From Teredinibacter purpureus (GTDB taxonomy: Bacteria > Pseudomonadota > Gammaproteobacteria > Pseudomonadales > Cellvibrionaceae), in NCBI RefSeq assembly GCF_014217335.1, contig NZ_CP060092.1, positions 2,621,501 to 2,685,500 on the forward strand: a stretch of 64,000 bases of DNA, given 5' to 3'. The notes beneath the pieces were generated by a model that was not told the origin of the DNA, did not search any database, and was given only the letters and a program-made list of their open reading frames with translations. Position numbers and translations under genes: made by a program. Positions 32,168 through 40,823 of this stretch are shown in pieces; the first letter of the stretch is position 1, and each line of letters begins with the position of its first letter.

Positions 32168-32719
32168 ATGGAAGTCAGAGTTAATACTAAAAAACAGATC
32201 CTAAAATCATTTGCCGGCTGGTTGCCTCTAGCACTAGTAGCAATAGTATTTTACGGCATGATTTTCACAGGTCTAATCATGTGGTTGCTCACAAAATTTG
32301 CAGGGATAGAGCAAGAGCTTGCAAGACAAATTGGCCTACCCGTGGGCGGGGTTTTGCTTGTCGCCTCTTTATTCCTCTACTTTAACTGGCTTACTAAATC
32401 ACTTTCCTCATTTCATCTGGCAATTGAAGGTGACAACTTGCTAGTAAAAGGTATAGCTGGCTGGAGCACCCTTGATAAAGAAGTCCCAATTAACACCATT
32501 AAAAAAATATACATTGGTGCAAACGCCAACTCTTTGGAAAAGTTATCCTCAGGGCATGGTGCGATTAATGACCAAGTGGCATCAAGGCTTACATTTTTCC
32601 CTTATACAGGAAAAACGTTTAAATTGGATTTCGCGGCTAAAGCATTTAATAACGAATCTTTGTATAAGTTTCTAGTCGCAATTAAAGGTAAGGGTGTCGA
32701 GACCAATGTCAGCGTATAA
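32168..32719 (+). CDS. Membrane protein with PH-like domain
   Basis: 183 residues from ATG 32168. Two helices (about 16-44 and 60-77) precede a domain with LAIEGDNLLVKGIAGWSTL, VPINTIKKIYIGAN and LTFFPYTGKTFKLDF, the usual sequence texture of bacterial PH-like domains. Layout like the protein at 25228. Confidence 0.68.
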   Translation: MEVRVNTKKQILKSFAGWLPLALVAIVFYGMIFTGLIMWLLTKFAGIEQELARQIGLPVGGVLLVASLFLYFNWLTKSLSSFHLAIEGDNLLVKGIAGWSTLDKEVPINTIKKIYIGANANSLEKLSSGHGAINDQVASRLTFFPYTGKTFKLDFAAKAFNNESLYKFLVAIKGKGVETNVSV

Positions 32720-32845
32720 CAAAGCAAACCAGCCTCAGTCGCTGCGCTCCTTGGACAGCCTTGCCGTCGCTTGTTTTGTGCATGGCTTCGCCATTTTAGC
32801 ACAAAAAAATCAACAACAAGTCTGCCGCTGTTTGCGGCGTTAGGG
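32714..32845 (+). repeat. attC site
   Basis: 132 bp; R'' GTATAAC, R' GTTAGGG. Confidence 0.9.
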
Positions 32846-32862
32846 CTCAAGGAATCTGAACC

Positions 32863-33405
32863 ATGAAAGTTGTATCAATTATATTTTTTCTCTTATTCTC
32901 GGCGGGCACCATCGCGGGAATGAGTGAACTTGAGGAACAGGCTAAATCTGGTGATGCCAATGCCCAATACCTTATGGGTTACAGTTTCGAGATGGGGCAG
33001 AACAATCCCGTAAACCTCAGCAAAGCTATCAAGTGGTACAAAGAAGCATCTGCCAATAACAACCCAAGAGCTATGCATCGCCTAGGGCTCATGTACGCAA
33101 CAGGAAGTGGTGTACCAAGTGATTTCGCTAAAACAGCAGAACTATTTGAGGCTGCAGCAAAGCAGAAAGATCCTGCAGCTCAAATGGATTACACAATGTT
33201 GCTATTTGGAATGGCTCCACCAGAGTATAAAAACTCTGTCGAGGCATATGCATGGTTTGCTGTTATAGAGGCAAACGACCCAACAGCATATGCAAGCATT
33301 AAAGACCTTAAGCCAAAGCTTGAGGCTGAGCTTTCAAAAAAACAATTGCAGCACGCTATTGATCTAGGAGCTGAGTATATTGCCAAGTACAGCCCTAACA
33401 AGTAA
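32863..33405 (+). CDS. Secreted Sel1-repeat protein
   Basis: 180 residues. The signal peptide ends near TIAG. At least two Sel1-like repeats: GDANAQYLMGYSFEMGQ with LSKAIKWYKEAS, then NPRAMHRLGLMYATGSGVPS with FAKTAELFEAAA, and a weaker third. Such repeats form helical solenoids that bind proteins in the periplasm. Final residues and stop lie in the attC, which is itself split by an IS. Confidence 0.85.
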   Translation: MKVVSIIFFLLFSAGTIAGMSELEEQAKSGDANAQYLMGYSFEMGQNNPVNLSKAIKWYKEASANNNPRAMHRLGLMYATGSGVPSDFAKTAELFEAAAKQKDPAAQMDYTMLLFGMAPPEYKNSVEAYAWFAVIEANDPTAYASIKDLKPKLEAELSKKQLQHAIDLGAEYIAKYSPNK

Positions 33406-33510
33406 AGCCAGCATCGCCCCTGCGGGGCTGGACCTCCGTTTCGGCGCTTCGCGCTAGACCTGCACCACTTTGGCGGACAGTTATTTACTGTTTAGTTAAA
33501 GGGGTAAAAA

Positions 33511-33876
33511 ATGGGTTTAACAAAGAAGAAACATTACGAAAGCTACACGTTGGCTTTTAAAGTCAAGGCGGTGAGAGAGAGTAAGAAGCGTGGCGTTAGG
33601 GCGGTCGATGTTGCTAAGGCGCTTGGGATTCATCCCGTCATGCTTTACCGTTGGCGCCAAGAATATAAAGAAGGCCGTCTATCCGAGAATAAACACATGC
33701 AAATTAAAGCCCCTCCACCCAAAAAGTCTAGAGAAGACAGTGACGCACTTAAGCGCGCAGAAACGCGAATAAAGGAATTGGAAAAACGACTAGCCTCCAA
33801 AGAGGAAGAGGTCGTTATTCTAAAAAAGGCAAAACGGTTCTTCTCGGATCAGCGCAGGAAAGATACGCGTTCATAG
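33511..33876 (+). CDS. IS3-family OrfA (second type)
   Basis: 121 residues: helix-turn-helix (VDVAKALGIHPVMLYRW) and coiled-coil helix ending in ELEKRLASKEEEVVILKKA. The A6 run at 33822-33827 is the expected -1 frameshift point leading into OrfB. Confidence 0.92.
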   Translation: MGLTKKKHYESYTLAFKVKAVRESKKRGVRAVDVAKALGIHPVMLYRWRQEYKEGRLSENKHMQIKAPPPKKSREDSDALKRAETRIKELEKRLASKEEEVVILKKAKRFFSDQRRKDTRS

Positions 33877-33908
33877 AGGAGAACCGGGGGGCTCATAAGG
33901 TCGTTAGG

Positions 33909-34709
33909 ATGTGTGAATATCTGGATGTCTCAACAACTGGCTATTACGATTGGCGCGAGCGTGGGGAAAGCAGTCGAGCGCAGTACGATAGTATTCTCGT
34001 TGATGAGATAACAAAGATGCATGTAGGTCATGAAAGAAATTATGGCGCTATACGAGTTCACCCATACCTAAAAAACCTAGGGTTTCCCTGTAGTCGCAGG
34101 CGGATCAACAGATTAATGAAAGCGTATTCAATAACCTCTATATACCACGCATATCGGCATAATCGCGCTTCAGGCAGTAATTCATTAAAGGTGGATAATG
34201 TATTAGCTGAGTCGCCACCAGCAGCATCGGTAGGTCGACATTGGGCTGGGGATATGACATACATTAAGACTCGAGAGGGGTCTGTATATATGGCGGCTGT
34301 ACTAGACCTATTTACTCGTAAGGTTGTTGGTTGGGGTTTTTCCAGAAACCATGATGCCGATTTGGTATGCGGCGCGCTGAAGATGTCGTTGGAATATGAA
34401 GAGGCAAAACCTGGGTGTTTGTTTCATAGTGATCAGGGCTCGGAGTACTGCTCGGACATTTATCAGGAGGCCGTAGCGAACGCAGGCATGGTTAGTAGTA
34501 TGAGCCGAGCTGGTACGCCAACAGATAATGCTTTTGTAGAATCATTTTTTAAGACATTAAAGAATGAATTGGTGCATCATTGGAAGTTTAATAATATGGT
34601 CGAATGTGTCGCTAGGATTGTTGACTACGTTGAGTTTTATAATGAGGATAGATTACACTCTAGCCTCAATTATGTATCACCAAATACATATCAAAATATA
34701 AATGTTTAG
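33909..34709 (+). CDS. IS3-family OrfB transposase (second type)
   Basis: 266 residues from ATG 33909; the frame is open further upstream to the slippage site, so it is probably made as OrfAB. DDE residues: Asp in HWAGDMTYI, Asp in FHSDQGSEY, Glu in DNAFVESFFKTLK. Confidence 0.94.
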   Translation: MCEYLDVSTTGYYDWRERGESSRAQYDSILVDEITKMHVGHERNYGAIRVHPYLKNLGFPCSRRRINRLMKAYSITSIYHAYRHNRASGSNSLKVDNVLAESPPAASVGRHWAGDMTYIKTREGSVYMAAVLDLFTRKVVGWGFSRNHDADLVCGALKMSLEYEEAKPGCLFHSDQGSEYCSDIYQEAVANAGMVSSMSRAGTPTDNAFVESFFKTLKNELVHHWKFNNMVECVARIVDYVEFYNEDRLHSSLNYVSPNTYQNINV

Positions 34710-34797
34710 TGTCCGTCAAAGTGGTGCAAGTCTACGCCTACACTGCGGCCGCTGCTTTAGGCGTTAGGATATTTCTATCAATCAATCTAGGGGATTT

Positions 34798-35109
34798 ATG
34801 AAAAACTTATATTTCACAATTTTTGTTTTATGTTTGTCTGGATGCGCAACTGCATATGGTAAATATGGTTTCTCAGGTGGCTATAAAGATAAGCAGTTAG
34901 ATGATGGGTCTATTGAAGTTTCGTATCAGGGAAACGGTACTACTTCTCCAGAAACAGTCGAGCTATATTGGGAAAAACGAGCCGCAGAATTATGCCCAAG
35001 TGGATATGATATCGTTTCAAAAGAAAATGGTGGTCACAGTAGTTATTACCCAGTGCAAGTATTTCACCCCTTAACTGAGGGTGTTATTAAGTGCCTTGGT
35101 GATGGTTAA
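34798..35109 (+). CDS. CC0125/CC1285-type lipoprotein (copy 3 of 3)
   Basis: Identical protein to 5503 and 26888, again with the same 40-bp leader after R' and the same attC. Confidence 0.85.
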   Translation: MKNLYFTIFVLCLSGCATAYGKYGFSGGYKDKQLDDGSIEVSYQGNGTTSPETVELYWEKRAAELCPSGYDIVSKENGGHSSYYPVQVFHPLTEGVIKCLGDG

Positions 35110-35117
35110 CAGTGCAA

Positions 35118-35226
35118 TCCTAACAAGCCGCTGTAGAAGGACAGTTTTTCCGCCGCTTAAATTTATGGCGAAAAGACTGCCATAAATCAATCAGCTCCAA
35201 AACTGCCTCTAAGCGGGGCGTTAGGG
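35118..35226 (+). repeat. attC site
   Basis: 109 bp; R'' TCCTAAC, R' GTTAGGG. Confidence 0.9.
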
Positions 35227-35238
35227 TGCTATAGCAAT

Positions 35239-35517
35239 ATGTATAAATGCCCAAGTTGTAATGAAAACTGTATAAGTAGTTGGCAAAAATATTGGGCAAC
35301 TAGGTTCAGCCCTGCTAAGTGCCCAAGTTGTGGTAGTAAATGTTATATTCCAATTAAATATGGAATGATGGTTTATCTCTACTTACTTGTTCCGTCTGCC
35401 ATAATATGGGGTAGCGTTATAGGGTTTAAATCAGGTATTCCGTTGCTATTATTTATACCTTTAATTTGCTGGGTGCATTATTTTTATATTACTAGGTCAA
35501 AACTACTGTGCAAGTAA
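35239..35517 (+). CDS. Zinc-ribbon membrane protein
   Basis: 92 residues. N-terminal ribbon with two Cys pairs (YKCPSCNENC, AKCPSCGSKC) followed by two membrane helices (about 47-65 and 70-87). Predicted to bind zinc on the cytoplasmic side. Function unknown. Confidence 0.78.
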   Translation: MYKCPSCNENCISSWQKYWATRFSPAKCPSCGSKCYIPIKYGMMVYLYLLVPSAIIWGSVIGFKSGIPLLLFIPLICWVHYFYITRSKLLCK

Positions 35518-35524
35518 ATCAAAA

Positions 35525-35641
35525 CCCTAACAAGTTTGTCCAGTTGACGTTTTGGTCTTCGCTTCTTTTTGTGCATGGCCTTCGGCCATTTTTGCACAAA
35601 AATACACTACAACCAAAACGCAACTGACAAAGGCGTTAGAG
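35525..35641 (+). repeat. attC site
   Basis: 117 bp; R'' CCCTAAC, R' GTTAGAG. Confidence 0.9.
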
Positions 35642-35657
35642 TACCAAAGGTTCAGAT

Positions 35658-36020
35658 ATGGATGTAAAACCCGATCAATATGAAATCGAACATAGTAAGG
35701 AACAGCTGTCGTTTTTTCGTCATCTCACAACGCTGTCTACGGGCTCGATTGTATTGATCGCTACCTTTCTAGAAAAAGTATTTTCCAATCCATGCTCTAC
35801 TTGGCTTGTTGTACTCGCAATCGGTATGTTTTTGGTAGCAATTGTATTTGCTTCAGGCTGTCAAATGCTCACTTTAGCTATGATGCGCTACACATCCACA
35901 TCAAAAAATAAACTAAAGTATCGTAAGGTAAGCCATATATTTTTATATTTGGTGATTGGTAGCTTTTTGTTAGCAATAATTTCTATGGGGGTATTTACGG
36001 TTGCGAATTTATTGGGGTAA
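35658..36020 (+). CDS. Three-helix membrane protein, unknown
   Basis: 120 residues. A soluble N-terminal ~20 residues (EIEHSKEQLSFFRHLTTLST), then helices at about 25-42, 47-67 and 93-117. The layout resembles small membrane proteins with a charged N-terminal helix; the protein at 51567 has a similar design. Not recognised. Confidence 0.72.
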   Translation: MDVKPDQYEIEHSKEQLSFFRHLTTLSTGSIVLIATFLEKVFSNPCSTWLVVLAIGMFLVAIVFASGCQMLTLAMMRYTSTSKNKLKYRKVSHIFLYLVIGSFLLAIISMGVFTVANLLG

Positions 36021-36023
36021 TTA

Positions 36024-36119
36024 CTCTAACAAGGCCAGCCAGCATCGCTCCCTTTGGTCGCTGGACCTCCGTTTCGGCGCTTCGCGCCTACACTACGGCC
36101 GCTGCTGGCGGCGTTAGTA
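36024..36119 (+). repeat. attC site
   Basis: 96 bp; R'' CTCTAAC, R' GTTAGTA. Confidence 0.9.
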
Positions 36120-36127
36120 GCTTATTT

Positions 36128-36571
36128 ATGAAATACACATTCGTTTTACTAGTCGCTATGTTACTTTCCGGGTGCGTTATTTACCCAGAGAGAGAAGTTA
36201 TTACACCTTTAATTCAAGGGGTCGTAACTGACACTTTGGGGAACCCAGTTAGTGGGGCAACAGTTAACAGGGTTCAAAGTCGTCGAGTTTACGAAACCAA
36301 ATACAAATACACATCAGAAAAATATATAGCAGATACCGGAGTTACGGACTCAAATGGTATGTTTATACTCCTGCCAGCTACAGAGATAGATTGGTGGCAC
36401 CAGATTATGGATTTACCATTTGTGTGGTGCTATGGAGACTTTGAGGTTACTCATCCCGACTTCCAAACTCACAAAACGGAATTTGGTGATTTCAGCTTCT
36501 TCAATGAAGATTCCGTCGGCTGTAAGGGAGTTAAGTTTGAGCCTAAAATATCCTTACAGCCACGCTACTAA
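36128..36571 (+). CDS. Lipoprotein with carboxypeptidase-regulatory-like fold (copy 1 of 2)
   Basis: 147 residues, lipobox LSGC (Cys16). LIQGVVTDTLGNPVSGATV, then ADTGVTDSNGMFIL, is the typical start of a beta-sandwich carboxypeptidase-regulatory-like domain; the remainder carries Trp-rich loops and two cysteines. Probably surface or periplasmic binding. A second, identical copy lies at 56439 behind an IS3 insertion. Confidence 0.8.
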   Translation: MKYTFVLLVAMLLSGCVIYPEREVITPLIQGVVTDTLGNPVSGATVNRVQSRRVYETKYKYTSEKYIADTGVTDSNGMFILLPATEIDWWHQIMDLPFVWCYGDFEVTHPDFQTHKTEFGDFSFFNEDSVGCKGVKFEPKISLQPRY

Positions 36572-36685
36572 CAAAGCAATCCACAGGAGCAGCAAAGCTA
36601 CGTTTTGCAATTTATGCACTACGCTGCCGCTTCGTTAACATAAATTACAACTTCGCTTCACTGCCCTGTGATTGCGGCGTTATAC
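36566..36685 (+). repeat. attC site
   Basis: 120 bp; R'' TACTAAC, R' GTTATAC. Confidence 0.9.
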
Positions 36686-36707
36686 GCTTTTATATTTTGG
36701 AGTATGC

Positions 36708-37397
36708 ATGGAACACTCATCAACGGAATTCGATGAAAAACTTGATAAAATTGATCATTATGTGAAATATCCAGAAATGCGCCCTTGGGTTGGTACTGAT
36801 TACAATAATCAAAAAGTTAAAGTACTAACTATTGGTGAAAGTCATTATTTAGCTAAGGGGAGTACGTACCATATAAATGCCGATGATTGGTATGACGGAA
36901 TTTCGATGTCTGATAAACCTGATAAAGCAGGAATCCATACAAGAAATGTTATATTTAATGGTATTAAAACAAATTGGAAAAAGAAATCGAAAGTTATTTT
37001 TAAAAACACAGAAGACGCTTTGTTTTTATCAAACCTTTTCCCCGTCAAACCTGAGTCGGCATATTACAATATTGCTTTCATGAATTTCTTCCAAAGACCA
37101 GCTGAAAAAACAGGGAAATCGATAAAAGTTAAAAGTGTAGATTTAGCCATAAGCAAACAAGTTTTCTCTGAGGTTGTTAATATAATCAACCCTACTACTG
37201 TATTGTTTACAAGTGTCTTAGCATATAAAAATGCAAAGAAAAACTGTGTTTTAAGATATTTGACATCTAATAATATTCCATTCGTTAAATGTCCTCACCC
37301 TGCTACATCATGGTGGAATAGGGAATCAAAGGCATATGGTAATAAAACAGGGAAAAACCATTTTATATCATTCATTAATGAGCAGGTCAGCGTATAA
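36708..37397 (+). CDS. Uracil-DNA-glycosylase-superfamily-like protein
   Basis: 229 residues from ATG 36708. VKVLTIGESHY resembles the N-terminal motif of UDG-fold proteins, with LFLSNLFPVKP, then INPTTVLFTSVLAYKNA as the central strand, and PHPATSWWN as the C-terminal His motif. The usual catalytic Asp/Asn in the first motif is replaced by a Glu-Ser-His, so glycosylase activity is uncertain. It may act on DNA or nucleotides. Assignment is by motif only. Confidence 0.5.
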   Translation: MEHSSTEFDEKLDKIDHYVKYPEMRPWVGTDYNNQKVKVLTIGESHYLAKGSTYHINADDWYDGISMSDKPDKAGIHTRNVIFNGIKTNWKKKSKVIFKNTEDALFLSNLFPVKPESAYYNIAFMNFFQRPAEKTGKSIKVKSVDLAISKQVFSEVVNIINPTTVLFTSVLAYKNAKKNCVLRYLTSNNIPFVKCPHPATSWWNRESKAYGNKTGKNHFISFINEQVSV

Positions 37398-37505
37398 CAA
37401 AGTTATCAAATTGACCCGCATTGCTTCACTCCATTTTGGGGTGGCTACGCCACTTTACCCCAAAACTCCGCTGTACAACGCGGGCAATTTATAACGGCGT
37501 TAGAA
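37392..37505 (+). repeat. attC site
   Basis: 114 bp; R'' GTATAAC, R' GTTAGAA. Confidence 0.9.
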
Positions 37506-37561
37506 GGTAGAGCTACCCACGAAAAGTAGACACCTCATTCCCACCTAATGAGGTATTAATT

Positions 37562-37879
37562 ATGACTAAAAAAACTAAGAACAAATACAACCATTACACC
37601 GAAGATTTTCGTAGGGAGGCCGTTCGACGCTCAGAAGGGCCTGACACCTCAGCTGCTGAAGTGGCGAGAGAGTTGGGTATTCACCCCGGTCAAATCTATA
37701 ATTGGCGACGTCAATATAAGCGACTATCCGAAAAACAATTTAATGGTGTGAATGGTGTGGATTACTCAAAGCCTGAAAGCGAGACTGTACGCGAGCTGCA
37801 GCGGACAATAAGCGACCTGAAAGAAGAGAACGAATTCCTAAAAAAAGCGACGGCATACTTCAGCAAGCCAAGCTGGTGA
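37562..37879 (+). CDS. IS3-family OrfA (copy B)
   Basis: 105 residues, identical protein to copy A, same A7 slippage site. Confidence 0.93.
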   Translation: MTKKTKNKYNHYTEDFRREAVRRSEGPDTSAAEVARELGIHPGQIYNWRRQYKRLSEKQFNGVNGVDYSKPESETVRELQRTISDLKEENEFLKKATAYFSKPSW

Positions 37880-38745
37880 GGTATGCCTACATGGAGTCGC
37901 TTCGTGGTCAATTCCCAATAATCAAGATGGCGGGGTGGTTAGCTGTCAGCAGATCAGGTTATTACAAATGGCGCGAACGAGAGCCTAGTTTCGAGTATGA
38001 GTATCGAGAAATGCTGCGCAAGGCTATCAGTGAGACTTTTGAGGAGTTTAAGGCACGATACGGTGCGCCTAGATTAATCTATGAGCTGCATGAAAAAGGC
38101 TTCGCTTGCTCAGTTAATCATGTTGCTAAAATTATGCAGGAAGAGGGTCTAAAGGCCCGTAACGGCAAACGCTTCAAGTATGGTCATCAAGGTTCAGGGG
38201 ATAATAACTTCGCTGAAAACGTATTGGATCGCGACTTTGAGGCCACTAAGCCAAATGAAAAGTGGGTGTCGGACATTACCTATATACCGGTTAAGAACGG
38301 TCACGTTTACTTGGCGGTGATCATGGACTTGTTCTCCCGCAAGATCATTGGCTGGTCATTGGATAAAACAATGACCACGGATTTGATTTTAGATGCACTT
38401 AACATGGCCACCTCAAGTCGGGGATGCGAGCAAGGGTTGTTGCTTCACTCAGATCAGGGAGTGCAGTATCGATCCGGAGAATATGTCCTAGCGATGCACG
38501 ATGCTGATATAACTCCCAGCATGAGCCGAAAGGGTAACTGTTGGGATAATGCGGCAATGGAATCCTTCTTCTCACGTCTGAAAGTAGAGGAAGTGTTTGG
38601 TCAATCGTACATAGGCTTAAATGACGCGTATTCAAGTGTGTTCGAATATATTGAATTGTTTTACAATCGCGTACGACGCCACTCTGCGAATGACAATATA
38701 AGCCCTGCAGAGTTTGAAGAAATTTATTACCAAGAGTGCGCCTAA
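37876..38745 (+). CDS. IS3-family OrfB transposase (copy B)
   Basis: 289 residues. Differs from the other copies by Tyr to Asn near the C-terminus (HSANDNISPAEF). DDE residues intact. Confidence 0.94.
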   Translation: MRYAYMESLRGQFPIIKMAGWLAVSRSGYYKWREREPSFEYEYREMLRKAISETFEEFKARYGAPRLIYELHEKGFACSVNHVAKIMQEEGLKARNGKRFKYGHQGSGDNNFAENVLDRDFEATKPNEKWVSDITYIPVKNGHVYLAVIMDLFSRKIIGWSLDKTMTTDLILDALNMATSSRGCEQGLLLHSDQGVQYRSGEYVLAMHDADITPSMSRKGNCWDNAAMESFFSRLKVEEVFGQSYIGLNDAYSSVFEYIELFYNRVRRHSANDNISPAEFEEIYYQECA

Positions 38746-38775
38746 TATGGTGTCTACTTTTTGTGGGTAAGACCA

Positions 38776-39167
38776 AAGGTCGTCAGAGAAAAAACCAAAA
38801 GTAGCTTTAAGTCGTCTTATTGCTCTGTGCTCTTTCAGAGTAATTACCGAGCGTATTATTAGTTTGGTTTTAGTAATTTCAAAACCATCCACTATTGTTG
38901 GGCTAATCCGGAAAGCGCCCGAGTGCTTGTTTAGAGCTTGCTACTATAAAAGCTTAGAAATTGGATTTGGCACCAAACCACAGTTAAATAATGTAAAGGT
39001 CAGTGCTAAACTGCTCGAAAAGTGCGTGGCCTTACGGCCGCATAAAAATGTAAAGAGTAGGGCATTACGGTGCCATGCTGGTAAAGCTAAAGGGGCCGTG
39101 AGCGGCCTGCAAAAATACAGTAAGGGTGGTTTGGGCTGGTAGGGTTTGCTTTGTAGCATAAGCTGGC
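38776..39167 (+). other. ORF-less cassette E (body, after IS3 copy B)
   Basis: About 390 bp. A TTG-start frame at 38864-39142 exists but has no ribosome site and no protein-like character. I see no strong structure apart from a short CTCTG/CAGAG hairpin near 38820. R'' TTCTAAC at 39168 complements GTTAGAA at 37499, so this is one cassette with the IS inside. Confidence 0.5.
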
Positions 39168-39282
39168 GTTCTAACAATGTTATTAAAAGGACAGTGTTTG
39201 CTACGCTCCGTTTTGGGGTGGCTTCGCCACTTTACCCCAAAACTCCACTCCACAAACACTGCCTTTTATAACGGCGTTAGCA
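39168..39282 (+). repeat. attC site
   Basis: 115 bp; R'' TTCTAAC, R' GTTAGCA. Confidence 0.9.
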
Positions 39283-39304
39283 CTATCATCATGGAGATAT
39301 AAAT

Positions 39305-39658
39305 GTGGAATTAGCACCAGAAGAAAAAAGAGGTCAACGGTGGGGTAGGCTAAAATACGCTTTGTTTTGCTTACTAATGTTCTTTATTTTTATAGTTGCG
39401 GCTAGGTTTATGGTGCCTGGCATGTACAAACTTGAGCCTGATCCAGTAGGCTATTTCACTCTATCCTTTATACGGGATCTAGCTATTGCACTGGCAGCGA
39501 TTAAGCGATTTCATGATTTTGGAAAAAGTGGGTGGTTTTGTTTGTTGGTGTTTATACCCGGTATAGGCGCTCTGACTTCTCTGGTTTTATTTTTTATTCC
39601 CGGATCAAGGAAAACAAACCAATATGGGCCTAAACCAGCGATGCTCATTGACACTTAA
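39305..39658 (+). CDS. DUF805 family membrane protein
   Basis: 117 residues with a GTG start at 39305 (GGAG upstream). Three or four membrane helices. The DUF805 signature is clear: AIKRFHDFGKSGWFCLLVFIP, then SLVLFFIPGSRKTNQYGP. Inner-membrane family of unknown role. Confidence 0.9.
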   Translation: MELAPEEKRGQRWGRLKYALFCLLMFFIFIVAARFMVPGMYKLEPDPVGYFTLSFIRDLAIALAAIKRFHDFGKSGWFCLLVFIPGIGALTSLVLFFIPGSRKTNQYGPKPAMLIDT

Positions 39659-39660
39659 AT

Positions 39661-39765
39661 TGCTAACAAGGCCAGTCAATCTGACCTCCGTAAACTGTCT
39701 TCTTTTTTGCAAGATACGGCAAAAAACCAGCCAGTTCACTCCGGCAGTTGCTGGCGGCGTTAGGT
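39661..39765 (+). repeat. attC site
   Basis: 105 bp; R'' TGCTAAC, R' GTTAGGT. Confidence 0.9.
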
Positions 39766-39775
39766 GCTCCATTAA

Positions 39776-40162
39776 ATGAAGTTTTTCGCGGCTTTTATAT
39801 TTGGTGTTTTAATCATTGGCTGTAGCAATAATTCAGTTGTTACGCTTGGGGGTAATGGTCATCGGATAAAAATATTGGATGATCTATCGAAATCTGAGGG
39901 AGAAATGGTAGCTTCCTTCGTTACCTCTAAGATGGAGGTTTTACGTTCTGAATATATATCGGTCGATGCAAAGGTTACTGACTTATATAGCATATCCAAA
40001 TGGCACACTCCAGGCATGCAATCAGATGAAGAGAAGAAGTGCAAATACTCAGCAAACTTTTATTATGGTGGGTTTGGTAATGCTGTGTGTATCGGTGTGC
40101 ATGAAGTCAATGATCAGGAAATAAAATTAAAGGTGCTTTGGAGTACTAGTTGGATATCATAA
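39776..40162 (+). CDS. Putative lipoprotein, unknown
   Basis: 128 residues, lipobox IIGC (Cys16). Mature part with LSKSEGEMVASFVTSKMEVL helix and a Cys pair (KKCKYS, AVCIGV) in a beta-rich C-terminal half. Not recognised. Confidence 0.75.
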   Translation: MKFFAAFIFGVLIIGCSNNSVVTLGGNGHRIKILDDLSKSEGEMVASFVTSKMEVLRSEYISVDAKVTDLYSISKWHTPGMQSDEEKKCKYSANFYYGGFGNAVCIGVHEVNDQEIKLKVLWSTSWIS

Positions 40163-40166
40163 AATC

Positions 40167-40278
40167 ACCTAACAATACGTGCCAGTCGGACAGTTTGTTC
40201 CGTGGCTTTTTTTTGCGCTGGCCGCTACGCTAGCACAAAAATACACTACACAAACTGCCGCTGCACTCTGCGTTAGAG
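40167..40278 (+). repeat. attC site
   Basis: 112 bp; R'' ACCTAAC, R' GTTAGAG. Confidence 0.9.
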
Positions 40279-40331
40279 CTTCAAGTAGCTACTAATGTGC
40301 TGTGGTAACGCTTGGGGAATAGGTTCAGAGA

Positions 40332-40673
40332 ATGGTTTCTGTAAAAAGAATTGAGGCGGGTAATTATTCTGTATCAGATGGTCGGTCCATTCTTAAAGAT
40401 GGCTCTGGCTGGTATGTTCTAGCCGAAGATGGTGGACATGATTTTGGGCCAGTTACTACGCTAACGGCAGCAAAGGAATATGTAGAAACAGGAATTGTGC
40501 CCTTAAGTCAGCATAATTTTGGTTCGGCTTATGGTCGTCGGCAAAGTAAGAAAGAATTTAATGCTTATTTGGCCTCCGAAGCAGAACAAGGTAATTACGG
40601 TCCCGCAATACTATATACTTTGGCTGTCGTCGTGGTGGTCATCTTGTTTGCTTTTATAAAGAATAATCAATAG
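40332..40673 (+). CDS. Tail-anchored hypothetical protein
   Basis: 113 residues. The soluble N-terminal domain carries short strands (RIEAGNYSVSDGRSILKDGS, WYVLAEDGGHDFGP), suggesting a small beta domain that reads or modifies partner proteins. A single C-terminal membrane helix (about 91-108). About 50 bp separate R' from the start. Not recognised. Confidence 0.7.
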   Translation: MVSVKRIEAGNYSVSDGRSILKDGSGWYVLAEDGGHDFGPVTTLTAAKEYVETGIVPLSQHNFGSAYGRRQSKKEFNAYLASEAEQGNYGPAILYTLAVVVVVILFAFIKNNQ

Positions 40674-40687
40674 TACGTGCAACACAG

Positions 40688-40798
40688 CTCTAACAAAGCT
40701 ATTAAATTGACAGCTATTCCGTTGCTTGGTTTTTCGCTAAAAAAGCCTAGCAAAAAATCCAACCAACTACACAGCTGCAATTTATAGCGGCGTTAGCT
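40688..40798 (+). repeat. attC site
   Basis: 111 bp; R'' CTCTAAC, R' GTTAGCT. Confidence 0.9.
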
Positions 40799-40823
40799 GT
40801 TTTCGTGAAACTAGAGATTTTCT

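Larger units (their letters stand above)
33455..34734 (+). mobile_element. Second-type IS3-family insertion sequence (1280 bp)
   Basis: Bounded by the 3-bp duplication CGC (33452-33454, 34735-34737). Terminal repeats TAGACCTGCACCACTTTG and TAGACTTGCACCACTTTG. The sequence is different from the 1268-bp IS3 of this window. Confidence 0.93.
33393..34769 (+). repeat. attC site interrupted by an IS3-family element
   Basis: R'' CCCTAAC at 33393 and R' GTTAGGA at 34763. The IS at 33455-34734 splits the site near its tip. Removing it restores a 97-bp attC nearly identical to the one at 53536. Confidence 0.88.
37508..38775 (+). mobile_element. IS3-family insertion sequence, copy B (1268 bp)
   Basis: Bounded by AAGG (37504-37507, 38776-38779). 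Same element as copy A. It lies at the start of an ORF-less cassette. Confidence 0.95.

Noticed and set aside
38864..39142. 92-codon ORF in cassette E
   Set aside because: TTG start, no ribosome site, no protein-like composition or motif.
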